Below are positions 11,801-24,455 of a stretch of 64,000 bases of DNA, in pieces (the first letter of the stretch is position 1; each line of letters starts with the position of its first letter). This DNA is from Apis mellifera. Taxonomy: Eukaryota > Arthropoda > Insecta > Hymenoptera > Apidae. The stretch lies in the NCBI RefSeq assembly GCF_003254395.2, contig NC_037642.1, positions 5,265,903 to 5,329,902 on the forward strand, in the 5' to 3' direction. The notes beneath the pieces are model-generated. The model saw nothing but the letters and a program-made list of their open reading frames with translations, had not been told where the DNA came from and searched no databases. A program made the position numbers and the translations under genes.

Positions 11801-14589
11801 CGCAAGTTCGGGCTCGGATCACCGAAACCGGCGATATTTAATTCACGAATATTCCCCTTTGTCGCTTCGCCTCCTCCGTTTTTTTTTCCTCCTCGAATTT
11901 TACAAGTTCGGGAGAATCTTGACTCGTTGCAAATCTTATCGAGTTACAAAAAGTAAGAGAGAAAATAACTTTTTTTCTTTTTCTAGAAATTTTCTATTGG
12001 ATAAAGATACGTAATATTGTATTTGTAGTTCTATTCATATGAATGCTGATCGATGATGAATTATCGAAACGACTTGGGATATTAAGAAGTACAGAAAATT
12101 CCTGTATATTAATTTTGGAAGATCACGATGATTTGCGATGAATCATAATTCATCGAGAAAGGTAATTATGAGTGTTGGTTATAATTATGAATAATGATAA
12201 CGTGTTATTAACGTTTGTCTAAGAAAGAAAGAGTGGTTGATTTTATGGGTGATCCTTTCGATTTGAAAAGGATATTTGCTTCGCGATGTTTCCTTAAAAT
12301 CAGCTTGTCATCTCAATCAAGAACGATGAATTACAGTAATGAATGTTCGTTTCGTTCGCCACAGAAGAATATAGGTGGCAATTAAAGGCAATGTATACAC
12401 GCTAAAAGGGACGTTTAGTCGGCTGCATCAAAGAAACGTGCAGTCCCTCTTATTAATTCACGCTAATCGTTTACCCTCACGGTTCTCGATCGTTCAAACG
12501 CGAAGAGAATCTTGCTCTAACCTAACAAATACGCGCGATTTCTCTTCAAATTTCAAAAACCGACGCGATTGATCGAATAAATCAAATCGACAATCTGAAA
12601 AGAAGAAACAAAGTTGAAGTAAGACATTGAATCCAACTTCTAATATTTTCCAAACCGAAGCTCGAGAAGACAAGCAACCCTCTTGGAAAATAATCGAAAT
12701 CGACTCTGTTCCAAAAGCAGCGAGCAAATAGAGCATCCACCTAGGCGAAATAGTGTTCCTCGAGGAGATCAAAGCCAGCCATTTTCGACACCGTGCAAAC
12801 AAAACGGGCGGGAAAACAATAATTTCGATTCGAGCGCAAACAAGTAGTGGCTGCCCCAAGAGTGGCCACGATAAATAAACGATAATACTTTCGTTAAGGT
12901 GGATGCAGTGTGCAGAACAAGAATCCTGAAACGGGGGGCTGCTCTCTCCGCGCGTATTAACTTATGGAACAGAAATAACAGCCTTCCCCATGGGAGCCAA
13001 AATAACTCGGCGAAACACGGGATTGTCCGCGACTCGCCAGTCCGAGACACCGCTTCCCGACTCGGCAAAAATACGGATCGATTCGTATCCGTCCGCGAGC
13101 AGTTGCTAAATTTAGACATTTAATCCGAATGTTTCCGTTTCAGAAGACTATTTCAGCATATCGATAAAAATTGTTCAACAGACACGCGCGACAAGGAAAC
13201 GATTTGTAATTTGTGTTTTGATCAAGATCGAAATTGTTTATTTTGAGGAGTTCGAAAATTGAAACGTAAGGGAGCGAGAAATATTTTTGGTAATTCAAAA
13301 GGGTTTTTTCAATGTTTAATAATACTTTTATTTATATCGACGAAAGAAGTGGAGAGGCGTAAGATCGGAAGAGAAGGAGGGGTAGACACTTGTCCGTGGC
13401 TGGAAGCGCGATTAACCTTGACAGACATCGTTTCCTCCGGGTGGAGGGACACGGTGGAAACGCGGCCTCGGCTAATCGTTTTAAATGGCTTCGAATCGGT
13501 TCTCACAGACGCGTTTAGCTTGTTCAATTTGTCGCGCGATCCTCGAGAGAAATTAAGAGACACGCGAGTGTAAAAAAAAAAATATCGGAGTTTTCGAATA
13601 GTTTAAAAATATCGAATCTCCCTATGTTTCCAAGTTATTAAATTCAATCCGACCATTTTTATCTTCCAATTTTTTATAAACGTCGAATTTTCATCAGCTT
13701 GTTTTTTTCCCATATTGCAAAAATTAAATCGAAGCTTAATTCCGTACCAATGATATTATCGATGATATTATCTTTCAATTTTTATCTGAATCGAAACATC
13801 AAAAATTCAAAAGGGATGGTAATTAAATCGGAGATAACTTAGAAAAAGGAGAACAATTGCAGTCCCTATCAAGATTATTACAGCTTCCAAGTTTCTCGAT
13901 TTTATTTCTCGCGCGTCAGGAGCACGAGCTCCCTAGAATATTACGGGACAAAACGATTCCTTGGCCATACCGGCGATATATTCGTGTCATAAACGACGTG
14001 TGCGGGGAGACAGACCGATGATCCGAGTCAGAACAGAAATTTCTTCCGCGAATTCCCGAAACGACGGCTGATCGATGACGCTGTTGACACGTCTTATTAA
14101 TAGTTCCATTTTGCTGGAAAAATTCGAAACGTTTCCAGACCGAAAAATTAATAAATTAAATTAACGTCGAAATACACTAATATATATTATACACGCGAAT
14201 CTAATGAATTGGTAAAACAAGAAACGTAAATTTTTATCTATAATCGGAGACTCGATAAACGATTCGTTCGTAATTAATATGATAATTTATACGTGGGATA
14301 CTATACGATTTTCGCTTAATTAACATATATATATCTCGAAACAAAATTATTTTCCATCCTGTTTAAAATTATTCTTATCCAAAATTATCATTCTTTTCTC
14401 TTTATTCTTCCTTTAACGACAAAAATGAATTGAATTGAATTTAGAAGAAAAGTTTTCAAGCATTTCGTTGACAACACAGAGAAGAAATTTCTTACATTCT
14501 TCTTTAAACCAATCATCCTGAAATATTAACTTTCAATACACACCAAGCAACAAAATCAAATCACTTTCGCGTGACAGCTCGAAATCCTG
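11801..14589. other. non-coding stretch, no gene recognised
   Basis: Several open frames of 60-120 codons occur at 12.4-13.1 and 13.26-13.57 kb, overlapping on opposite strands, without recognisable domains or plausible splice partners. I see no convincing gene, RNA or mobile element. Confidence 0.5.
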
Positions 14590-15075
14590 TATCCCCCCCT
14601 CCTCCCTTCTCCAGTTGCAAGCTCCGATGGTTAATCTTCCGTTCGCCGCGAGCGTGACCCGGGCTGAATTTTAAACCTGACGTATTACACGCGTAGCCGG
14701 TGTACGGAGTCGGAAAGGACATCTACATAGAGGCGGGGAATTAGCATAAGCCATTGTCCTGCCACCGGCTCGGCCAGAGAGGGAGAATGGTATCTGAAAG
14801 CTCGGCCGGAGTTACAATAACCCTTTATACACCGCAGGTGGAGGTACTGTTATAACCGTAAATCGTATGAAAACGTATCGTATCGCCTCGCGATTCTATC
14901 CGCCCTTCCCCCTCTCCTCTCCCCCTCGGAATTACGACTTCCCAATTAACCGATTATTATCGCCCCGGCCAGATATTGCCGGCTCTCAATTATGCCGTTT
15001 CGATGTCTTGATAATATCGGGCTAAACGCGATAATTGTTCCTCCTGCGCTATAATATACGGAATTCGAATTGATT
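14590..15075. promoter_or_regulatory. candidate cis-regulatory segment (GC-rich, binding-site-rich)
   Basis: A GC-richer segment with almost no open reading frame, unlike the low-complexity islands elsewhere. It is of mixed, non-repetitive composition and contains a CAGGTG E-box near 14,836, several ATTA/TAAT homeodomain-type cores (near 14,940-14,960) and ACGTATTACACGCGTAG-like blocks. Such features suggest an enhancer, but that is inference from composition alone. Adjacent GT repeats lie at about 15,135-15,150. Confidence 0.3.
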
Positions 15076-18000
15076 TAAACAATCGCGGTAATCGAGCGTC
15101 GCCGATAATCGATCGATTATCTTGTACGTGCGTGCATGTGTGTGTGTGTGTCAATTTGGGGAAACGAAGAATTTGACGAGTTTTATTAATTTTTAGGAGA
15201 ATTTTGCGTTTTTTTTATTTATTTAATTGAAGGGAAAAAGGATGAATGTGGTTTTGTATCGGTTAATTAATTAATTCGTGAAAGGATGGAAGAAGAACAA
15301 GTGTGAATGAGTGATCTTGGGGGAATGTTTAGCTCGAGTTATGGATATAAATGGACGATTGAAGAAAAAGTTTTTGGGAAAAATGATGAAGGAGAGAGGG
15401 AAGGAAGAAGATTGAATTCTTGGAAAAATTGGAAAAGGCGACAAGGATAAATAGGAACGATTACTTCGTTATTAATATCGCGTGCGAAAGTTACGTGGGA
15501 AGTTTCCTCCGATCTTAATTGTTCTTTAAGTGGATATCGTTGCATCAGATGCAATGGAATGTATAACTTTCCAATAATTCAAAATGATAATTATGTAAAC
15601 GTGATATTGTATCAATTTCGTTTAAATGATTGTTGAATCATTTTTTATACAATTTAGAATATAATTACATTTAACGTTAAGGAAAATATAAGTAGAAAAA
15701 TGTTCTCTTGTTCCGTGAAAAGAGGAAGTTAGCAGGAAGAAATACGGAGAAATATGTGATTCACTCTGCCACGTCTTCTAACTAGTTTCTAACTTTCCTG
15801 AATTTTGGTTCCAGGAAGGGAAAAAGAAACAGGGAGGGAAACAAAATTTTTCCCGCAAAATGATTGAAAGAATCTTATCGCAAAAAAAAAGTGTTGCGTA
15901 CATTTTCCTCGTTAACGACAAAATTTTTCACGGCGAAAACAAGAACGTTTCGTTAAGCGAATTTAAAATATTTTGCTGAACGCATTTCTCTTGCGTGATG
16001 CAAGAGAGGATCGTGCTGTCGAGACGAAATTTTGCACAATTTTGTTTCCCGATTAACACTACGTGCTATCGTGAAAAAAATTAAATAAACAATCGTCTCT
16101 CTTTTCTGCAATATATTCGTATTACGTTTACATGACACGATAAATTTGAATATATACTCTCGTCATAAACTTTCCTTTAATATCCTTCTATTTCTCGATA
16201 AATCAATCGAAACGATAAATTAATAAACAAATATCCTACGTTAAAATTACGAAGGAAAGAAAAATTAATCGAAGCAATAATTTTCCATTCCATTACGGGA
16301 ATGAAACTATAAGAAGGGAAAAAAGCACGATCGATCACGAGATGCAAAACTTGCGATATTTTTTCGGGAAAAAAAGGAAAGGAAACAAAAACAGCAAGCG
16401 ACGATGAAATATTCTAACGCGAGCTCGTTAACGTATTAATCGAACGTGACCAGCCCCTCTTTATCTCCCCTTTCGAAAGAAAAGGAATTATCTGCTTGCA
16501 CGAGAGGGGGGGAGGGAAAAAATGAAGAAAAAGGAGGAATCGTACGACACATGACGCAACGAAACGAGCGTTGCTGGAGCTCTCGTTTCGACAAATGACA
16601 AAGAAACTGTGGGGGAGAGGTGCGCACATGTCCGCATCTCGAGCAACTCGGCAGAGGTCTCCACCCCTCTCTCGCGCATGCAAATTGTGTGTCAGGAGGA
16701 TCGTAAAAATCCCGAGAGCGCATACGGCGATCCGAGGGATTTTTTCGGTGAATTTTCACACGGAGGGGGGTCCTCCTCCTCCTCCTCTTTCGTCCCGAAG
16801 ACCCGACCGTTCAATTAAGTTTCAACGCTGGAACGGAAACACGTGAACCTACTTTACGCTTTTAAAATCCTTGCCTTATTCGGCGGAAAAGCCGAAGGCT
16901 GGGAAAACCGCTTTTCCATGCTCTCGATTAATTGAAACTCTATCGTCGAACTTTCGAAAATTGCTTCGTTTCGTTGTGGAGCTGGATTTTTTTTTATTTT
17001 TTTGAGAGAGAGATTTAAACGAGGATATTTTTTCGAACTCGTGTTTCTAACATGACGAAATTTTAAACATTTACCTCGTGGTTTATACATTTAACTTACG
17101 AATTAATTATTCTACGTACGTGAAACGTGAGAAAATTTTAAAATTTATCTTAAAAATAGAATCGAAGATATTCATACTTCGTCAATTCATATTTGTAGGA
17201 CGAAGCGTACACGTGCACGTGTTGCGTATTTAATTTGTAAACTATAGAAAAACTTCTTCTCAGGATCTGGTTACCATTAAGGAACACAATATTATGATAA
17301 TCCTCTGTTTATTTTTCGTACGAGGAACGAGAGTACGAAAGAAATTTCTTTTCAAATGTATGAAACACGGAATAAAGAAACGGCTATCGTTAGATAAATA
17401 CAATGGGGCGAATGTTCCTCGTGACTCATCAAAATATCTCGCTCGAGATTCGAATATTTCTCAACCGATTGATACGAATCTCTCGGAAGGGAGAAAAAAG
17501 AACTCTTCTAATTCCGACGTAACAAATTAACGAGAAAGCGCGTTGTACGTTTTAAGCACGAGGTTATCTTTTTATTCGATGAACCGTAACGTATCTCGTA
17601 TATATATACGCGTATAATAAAAAAAACCTACTCAGCGGTGGCAATGCGACAAAGGCCGAAAAAGAGGCGAAAGAAGCGGGCAAAAACGGCGCGCGGCCTC
17701 GTAATTATGTCACAATTGTACGAGGCGGGCGTATATGGATGGCGTAATACCAGGATAAGCGTAGTAATGAGTCTGATAAAAATGCGTGGAGCGTTTATTT
17801 TTAGAATTTTTACGATTCTTTGTCGCTCAAACCTTATAATAAAAAAAGAAGAAGAAGAAGAACCATATCGAAACTAACCCGTAAACCCGATTTATCCTAA
17901 AAGAAACGAAGTTTAATAATTCTACGATAATAATAATAATAATCCTTTCGATCGATCTATCGATTTCTATCGCGATTAATTAATTAACGACGATAATGTA

Positions 18001-18109
18001 ACGTGTACAACCCACCCGTATATATTATATACACACATATAATAATATATATAATAATCCTTTCGAAGGAAGAAAAAATACGAAGAGAATAAATATAATA
18101 TTGCACTAA
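15076..18109. other. non-coding stretch, no gene recognised
   Basis: AT-rich sequence with a pyrimidine-rich CCTCCTCCTCCTCCTC run at about 16,770-16,788 and a GC-richer patch at 16.55-16.85 kb. The open frames there overlap on both strands and show no domains. Confidence 0.5.
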
Positions 18110-18350
18110 CCACGTGCTCCTGATGGCCGTCATTCCCGTTGAAGATCGGCCGGGACCGCGGCTCGGAAACCGGAAAACCCCTCTCTGACACTGGTGTATG
18201 GGAGCCGAAGGAACGACAACGCGCACCACCTCCACGGACGGGAGTCGGCCACTGACTGAACGTGACTCTGATTCTCTGGAACCGGGAGGAGGCTGCGTCG
18301 ACCGGTCAGGGACCACGAGCCTGCGGCCTTCTGACACTCAAGTCACCGTC
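18110..18350 (-). other. possible first exon of a minus-strand transcript
   Basis: A sharply bounded GC-rich block in AT-rich surroundings. On the minus strand a purine-rich leader is followed by about 230 bases of GC-rich sequence, an ATG at 18,141 in the context GGGAATGACGG, and GTGGTTAGTG at 18,114-18,105, which contains a fair 5' splice site (GTTAGT). The same minus-strand frame stays open from 18,337, so a longer N terminus is also possible. No partner exon was identified to the left and no domain is recognisable, so this is tentative. Confidence 0.28.
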
Positions 18351-20899
18351 AATTTCTCTCCCTTCCTTCTTTCTCCTCTCTTTCTCTTTCTCTTTCGTTG
18401 GCGTTTCGTTCATCGTGTTTCCTTGTTTCTCTTTTTATTTTCTTTTAAAAATCGTTACGTCTGCATGCAACGATATTGGATTAATAAAAAAAAAGTGTAC
18501 GGACGATTTCGTTCGTTCCAAGTTTCGAATTCTTTAAGTTTCACTTCCAAGAAGTATTGATTCTAGATGCTACGTTCCTCAGCTTCGATTCTTTGGATTT
18601 TCTCGTTTTTTTTTTATTAATATCGAAGGTTTTTCCGAAGCTTGATGGCGATTTGATTGGAATTAAATTCGATTCGGATCATTTGGACGGTATTTTTAGA
18701 TCGAATGATACGACGATACGAAGTGTTTCGAGATACGATTTAGGCGTAGAATGCATCGATGGTTTTAGTTTAAGGATCTTGTTAGTTCGTTTTTGCTAAT
18801 CGTTTGCTAAATATACTCACGAAATGGAAGAGAAACGAGCGGTTCTAACAGACTCGGATCACGAGGAATGCTTTATTTGCAGGTGATACTAGAAAACTAA
18901 CTGTTGCAGTCGGGAAAATTCTTTTTTAGAACGATATAGAAACGATATTGAACATTTACGTTTAATAATTTATCGTATCGAAAAAGAACATCTTATCTAA
19001 TTATTATATTATCAGAAAAAATTCGCTTGACTTCCATGGACAAAAAATTCCAGCAATTAAATAATCAATCGTAACTTATCAATAACTATTTACATTATAA
19101 TTTATTCTGCAATTAGTTAACCTTATCTAATTCCCATGAAACCACTCCGCTTCGATGGACATACTTCGATACGAACGCGAAGCTTCATCAAAAATTCCTT
19201 CCTCGTCGCGAACAAGCAGCGTGACTGTGACACCAAGGCGCACAATTCGTTCCAAAAGCCACGCACGCCTATCAAATAACCCTAAAAATTTCCAAGAAAC
19301 TCTGAGACGGAGAGTCTTCCTTTGACCCGTTCGGAAAGGCAAGACATTCAAGAAGAAAAAGAGCAAACGAATTCTGAAAATTGATCCGCCGGTTCATTCA
19401 TTCGAACGTCTTAATGAAAAGCGAACGAGCGGATCATTCGATCCGCGTTAGCGATAGTCGATGAATAATGGAACGCGCACTCTCTGGACGGCCCGTTAAT
19501 AGTAACAGGCGACATGATATCTTAACGATAAAATAAACGATAGATCGATAAATCGATAGATTCTCTTTCGGTCATCGAAAGAGAAGGACGAAGATATTCG
19601 GATTCCTCCCTGATAATAGAATGCGTGATCGATGGAAGGAAAAGAAGATTCTCTCAGAAGCTGAGAAGAACTATCCTTCAGCAATGAAAATTATCGATTA
19701 TAGAGGAGAGAGAGAGAATTTCTCGGAAGAAAGCAGGAACAATTCCTCAGCAACAAGATCGAGAACATTGAATTAAACGGTGGATTAAATCCAGAATGAC
19801 GATTATTGCGTTACCAAGGATCGTTCGTTCGTGCGATCAGCTTTTCGCATTCTTCTCTGGATCCTATTTTCGATCATAGCGGAAAGCGAGCAACGCGTCT
19901 CGAATACAAACACAGAGGTTCAAAGAAGTTGGAGAGGAGAAGGAAGTTTTAACGATACGATTTAATAGATAGGAGGACAGGCTGTAGTAAATCGTTTTAA
20001 CAACCTACGAGGCACAATTGTTCGGCACACGGTTCCATTCCCAGTTTCAATCCCGTTTTCTTTTTCCGACCGGGTTGCTACGAATTTTTCCTCGATGCTG
20101 TGTGTCGAGGAACACGCTATTTTAATTTTGTTTTTTCTTTTTTTCTAGATCTGTCATTAACGACCACTTTTCAGCATTATTTTCTTGATTGATAATTTTC
20201 ATCGTTCGACTCATCGAAAATCAATTTTGCAGCTATTTGGAATTTTATTTGGAATTTTTTCCCCCCCCAATTTTAATTTGAAAATTCCCTTTCCATGTTT
20301 TATTTCAAATTTCTTCACGATCGGTTTACTTTATTGAATTTTATGTTTCAGTCTTGTGGTTAGAAAGGAATCCCGATAAACTAGGATTTTTTGAATTTCA
20401 TGAAGAAATTAAAATATAATCATAAACTATGCTTCTTCCAAGTTATAAATATTCCCAGATTTTTTTAAATTAATTTTAAAATTGTTTACGCTTTCCAATA
20501 GCATCCCCTTTACTTCTCCTTTTTTCCCCTAATTTCTATTTAACTATCATTACACAATTCCATTAATAATTTAAATAATCTAATAAAATCTTTCTAGAGA
20601 CACTAGCGACCGAAACATCAGACACCAGACTTGCATTACCACCAAATTCGTTCGAAGTAAATCACAATTCGAGATATTTTTAAAATAAATAAATTCAAAT
20701 TTCCACTATTCGACATTACAATCCAAATCCAAATCCACTCTCATCTCTCTCACCATGAAATGATTAAAAAAAAAAAAAAAATACTAATCTTCTCTGTCCA
20801 ACATCCCGCTCGCCAGCATCTCCAGACGAATTATCCACAAAGGAAAAAAAAAGAAAAAGAGAAACGATGTAATCGATCCATTAGGACTAACCATGTGCA
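18351..20899. other. non-coding stretch, no gene recognised
   Basis: Moderately AT-rich. The open frames are short and unrecognised. Poly-pyrimidine runs (for example 18,358-18,440) and A-tracts occur. No RNA gene or mobile element was seen. Confidence 0.5.
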
Positions 20900-21520
20900 T
20901 CGATGGCGCGTCATGACGGATGGCGAAATTCCCCGTCCCGCGGGAATCCTCGGGGGAGAAAAAAAAAAAAAAAAAAAAAACTTCCTCTCTTATCCCGTTA
21001 ATTCACGTCGACGTGCGGGAAGAACGGCACCGAGTCCTCGGTAAAGGACGCGCGCGTGCAACTCACGAGAGAAAACTGACCGAAAGAAACGCGGTATGCG
21101 AGGAGAGAACCGACCCCCGATAGAGCCGCTTTCGAGAGCCGAGAGGGAAAGAGGGAGAGCGGAGAACGGACGGAGAAAGAAAGGGAGACGAGAGAAGGAG
21201 TTATGGAGAGAGACGAATGAGGAGAGAGAGAGAGAGGGAGATATTATACGGAGTTGGAGGCAGAGGTGAGGGGGAGGATACGAAAAGGAACGATAGGGCG
21301 GAGGACCGAAAGGGAAGAAGAGAAGAGTAGGGGGGTGGGAGTGAGTAGCTTGGTGGGGACTTCTTACTCATTCATACTCAAACGCCCCCGCAAAATTGCA
21401 AACACCGTGGAGACGGTGCTTTTTCTTTTGCACACTTGAATTCCGGGCCTATAACATCCGGTTGATTAAGAAATTCGTTGCACTCGGTTTGATCTTGCTC
21501 GCAGGGTAGATCTAATAGAG
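20900..21520. other. GC-rich then purine-rich block
   Basis: It starts with a CpG-containing segment interrupted by an A-tract (about 20,959-20,980). It continues into about 250 bases in which the + strand is nearly all purine (GAGA, GGGA and GAAAG motifs, 21,120-21,340). This resembles the block at 5.69-6.54 kb in strand bias. The open frames encode Arg/Glu/Lys-rich low-complexity peptides. It is the last GC-rich block before the sequence becomes AT-rich, and could be a promoter or 5' untranslated region. Confidence 0.3.
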
Positions 21521-22987
21521 TGGAAAGAGATGATTCTTCGAAGGAGGAATCGCCTTGGGTGTTTTTTTGAGTGAATTTTGAGAAGCAAATTGAAAAAGAA
21601 AAAGAAAAAGATTCGGGAAGCGAGGATAATGTTTGAAGGAAGATTAATATTTATGCTCGAATAATGGATGGATTTCTATCGAGTCAATTTTTGGAATTGT
21701 AACTATTATGTAATTAATGTTGTATTTATATAGTACTATTATGTAATATTTTGAACGAAGTGATAATGCAGTCGATTTAAATTAGGTCGAACTTGAAGAA
21801 ACGAGGTTAAATAAATAGTATGAGGTTTTTTATGATAAGATAGAATGATTTATTTTTAAATCGTGTATCAACCATCGATATATGCGAAAAATAAAAAGTG
21901 AAAACTACTGATTTATAATATTCTTTGTTAATAGTGTAAATATCGATTGTTTAATTATATCGATTGAATGATAATAAATTATAAATATATATATATAAAA
22001 TATATATATTTATATAACTTATAAATTACAATATAAATTTAATGAAATAAATAAATGACTCATAAAATCAAAAAATTTGTTAAGATTTTAATTTTAAACA
22101 AAATAAATATTTTTAAAGTAAAAAAAAAAATCTCAAATTCAAGTTTTATGAATCTATGAATCATTATTCAACCCATATCTAAGAAATACTATTCTTAAAA
22201 TATTATTTTTACTTACAAAATTCCTCCAGACGGTAGATCTAAAGAGATTTCAAACTTCTTGGAAGAATAAAATGAAAATTAAAAATTTTTCAGTCGTTCA
22301 ATCTTTACACACTCATACATATGCGCAACACATACACACATATGCGCAACACACACATACACAGTGCAAGTAGCTATAAATATTTCATGTTATGTAATAT
22401 ATTAATATATTAATTAATGTATAATAATGAACATAATAACATTAATATTGCTTTTATTGCATTTAATCTTATGCATTTTCTGTATATTTTATATTTTTCT
22501 ATAACATCGCTTAACGAGATTATTCTTACCTAACCTAAATCGCAAAGACAAAACTTTTACACAACGTAATTAACCCATATTGCGATTGAAAAAAGAGCAA
22601 AAAAAAAACGAAAGAATGCACATTAATGTAACATAATTAGAAACGTGCCTCGTACGTGTTATCGAGCGTGAATTTCATTTCGTCAGGGTTCGATACCGCG
22701 CAAAATTCAACGGACACGATTAGTGGACGAACATTAACGTCCGTTTGTTAATTAATGCACGCTTCGTGCCCGCTGCGAACAATACGCACAGATTCAATTT
22801 CGACAGAAGATGAATTAACGGATCGACGACAACGTTCGATCGCGACGTCAACACACACCTTTTATTAATCGCACTCCAACCTCTACTTTTGTTAATTATT
22901 CCTCATTACTAAATACGATCGAAATAAACGGAACAACGTCAATGACAGCTGCGCCACCAGCGTGGGATGAAGGAGAAGCGATATCCT
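21521..22987. other. AT-rich non-coding stretch
   Basis: The composition becomes strongly AT-rich here. A short direct repeat with the core ACATATGCGCAACACA occurs twice at about 22,318-22,358. A GC-richer patch is present at 22,640-22,870. No gene is recognisable. Confidence 0.5.
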
Positions 22988-23031
22988 GATCGATATTATA
23001 TAATGAATATCGATCGTTCGAGATATCGATA
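22988..23031. promoter_or_regulatory. inverted repeat plus TATCGATA (DRE-like) motif
   Basis: GATCGATATT (22,988-22,997) and AATATCGATC (23,006-23,015) are perfect inverted arms around an 8-base spacer. TATCGATA follows at 23,024-23,031 and matches the Drosophila DNA-replication-related element bound by DREF. Use of this motif as a promoter element in bees is inferred, and no gene start is visible next to it. Confidence 0.3.
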
Positions 23032-23872
23032 GTTGTTGGTAATAGTTGATGGATATGGATTATCGAGAGTTATATCGTTATTATCGAGAGAATATATATC
23101 GAGAGAACGAAATATATCTTGGAAAATTGTCACCAGATACTTTGAATATTATTCGTGATTAGAAATGTCGGTGAGTGATGAAGATTTATCAATATTTATT
23201 AAAATTTTATTATTTGCAATTATATATTTGTTGAATTGATATTGATTTATTTATAAAAATTTATATTTGAAGGTTATGAATCTTTTGTATTTGTGAATCA
23301 ATTGTTATATAACATTTTTTAACACTTTTACAAATCGATATCTATTGATGTCGTAATAAGTTTTTATTGATTTTAATTTTTTCTTGTTCTCGTATATTTT
23401 CTGTGAATAAATATTATATTAGAGATATCCGATATCTATATTGTAAATATTATACAAATGATTGTGTATTCGATCGAATATTTTATTAACTATGTTCTGT
23501 ATTATTGTGTTTTATGGAGGAAATATAGAAAATTAATTCTGTATAAAAATTTAACAAAATAAAAAAGTTGCTTCTTGAAAGTCACTATTAATCAAAATTT
23601 GTTCGACGAAACATAAAAATTGATAAAAATATATAAAAATTTATATTTATTTCAACGTAACACAATATAAATTATAACTTGTAAATGAAATGTCACTAAA
23701 ACTTCAATATTTTTCTCAACATTTAATTTTTTAATATCATCTATGCAAATATTGATCTTCGATCAATAATAGTCACATTTCCGTCACGTAAATGCTCTGG
23801 CAATCACCACCTGTTATATCGTTTGCGAAATTACGAGATCCGGGATTATTAGCGATTCAACCGTCGAAAATT

Positions 23873-24042
23873 CGCCACGTGGCGTGGTTTCACCCTTCCT
23901 CTAGTTGACCGATCCCTCATTGACGAATTCTCCCTGATGACAAATCGCGTCGCACGTGCGACTAACTGATAGCGGCGCGAGTTTCTGTAATCCCCACGAT
24001 TCCAAACCCATCGATGGCTGATTACCGAACGCAATTGCGTTC
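23873..24042. promoter_or_regulatory. cluster of four perfect palindromes
   Basis: Four perfect palindromes lie within 170 bases: CGCCACGTGGCG (23,873-23,884), GTCGCACGTGCGAC (23,949-23,962), CCATCGATGG (24,008-24,017) and GAACGCAATTGCGTTC (24,027-24,042). The first two share a CACGTG E-box core of the type bound by bHLH dimers. The segment is GC-richer than its surroundings and has no coding frame of note. It may be a regulatory element; no adjacent gene start identifies its target. Confidence 0.35.
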
Positions 24043-24228
24043 AGTTAATTAGTGCGTGGTGATTGTCAAGCTGTAGCCAGGATTTCCTATCAGTTCGAAA
24101 TTTCGCCCCTATTGATTTTCCTTCAATGATAAAATTCGTATATTTTTATGGTAAAAGTTTTAAAGTGTAAATTTATTGAATGACTATTTATGATCGATTA
24201 TGATTAAAAATTATTCTAGATTCTAGTA

Positions 24229-24455
24229 AAGGATGTTCCAAAATTAACGCAAGATTTGAATTAAATATAAAATAGAGTTTTTAAAATATTATTTTTAAAA
24301 TATTGTTTAATAATGAAGACACGTTGTTATATCGTATGACACTCCATTTTTACTAATTTTAAAAGTTGTCAAACTGTTCTTTTTTCAGGATTGCCAACAA
24401 CTTAATGCAAAAATGGCGGCAAATTCAAATCTTGCATTAATTTTGAGACACTCTT
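24229..24455. mobile_element. 227-bp MITE with terminal inverted repeats and TA flanks
   Basis: The left end AAGGATGTTCCAAAATTAAC continues GCAAGATTTGAATT. The right end, read on the opposite strand, is AAGAGTGTCTCAAAATTAAT followed by GCAAGATTTGAATT. The inverted ends therefore match at most of 34 positions. TA lies immediately outside each end (24,227-24,228 and 24,456-24,457), as expected for a Tc1/mariner-superfamily insertion. The interior is AT-rich, about 160 bases long, and has no transposase frame, so this is a non-autonomous miniature element. The parent family is not identified here. Confidence 0.82.

Noticed and set aside
22681..22700. tRNA T-arm-like GGTTCGATACC
   Set aside because: The flanking bases do not pair as a T stem and no acceptor or anticodon arms are present.
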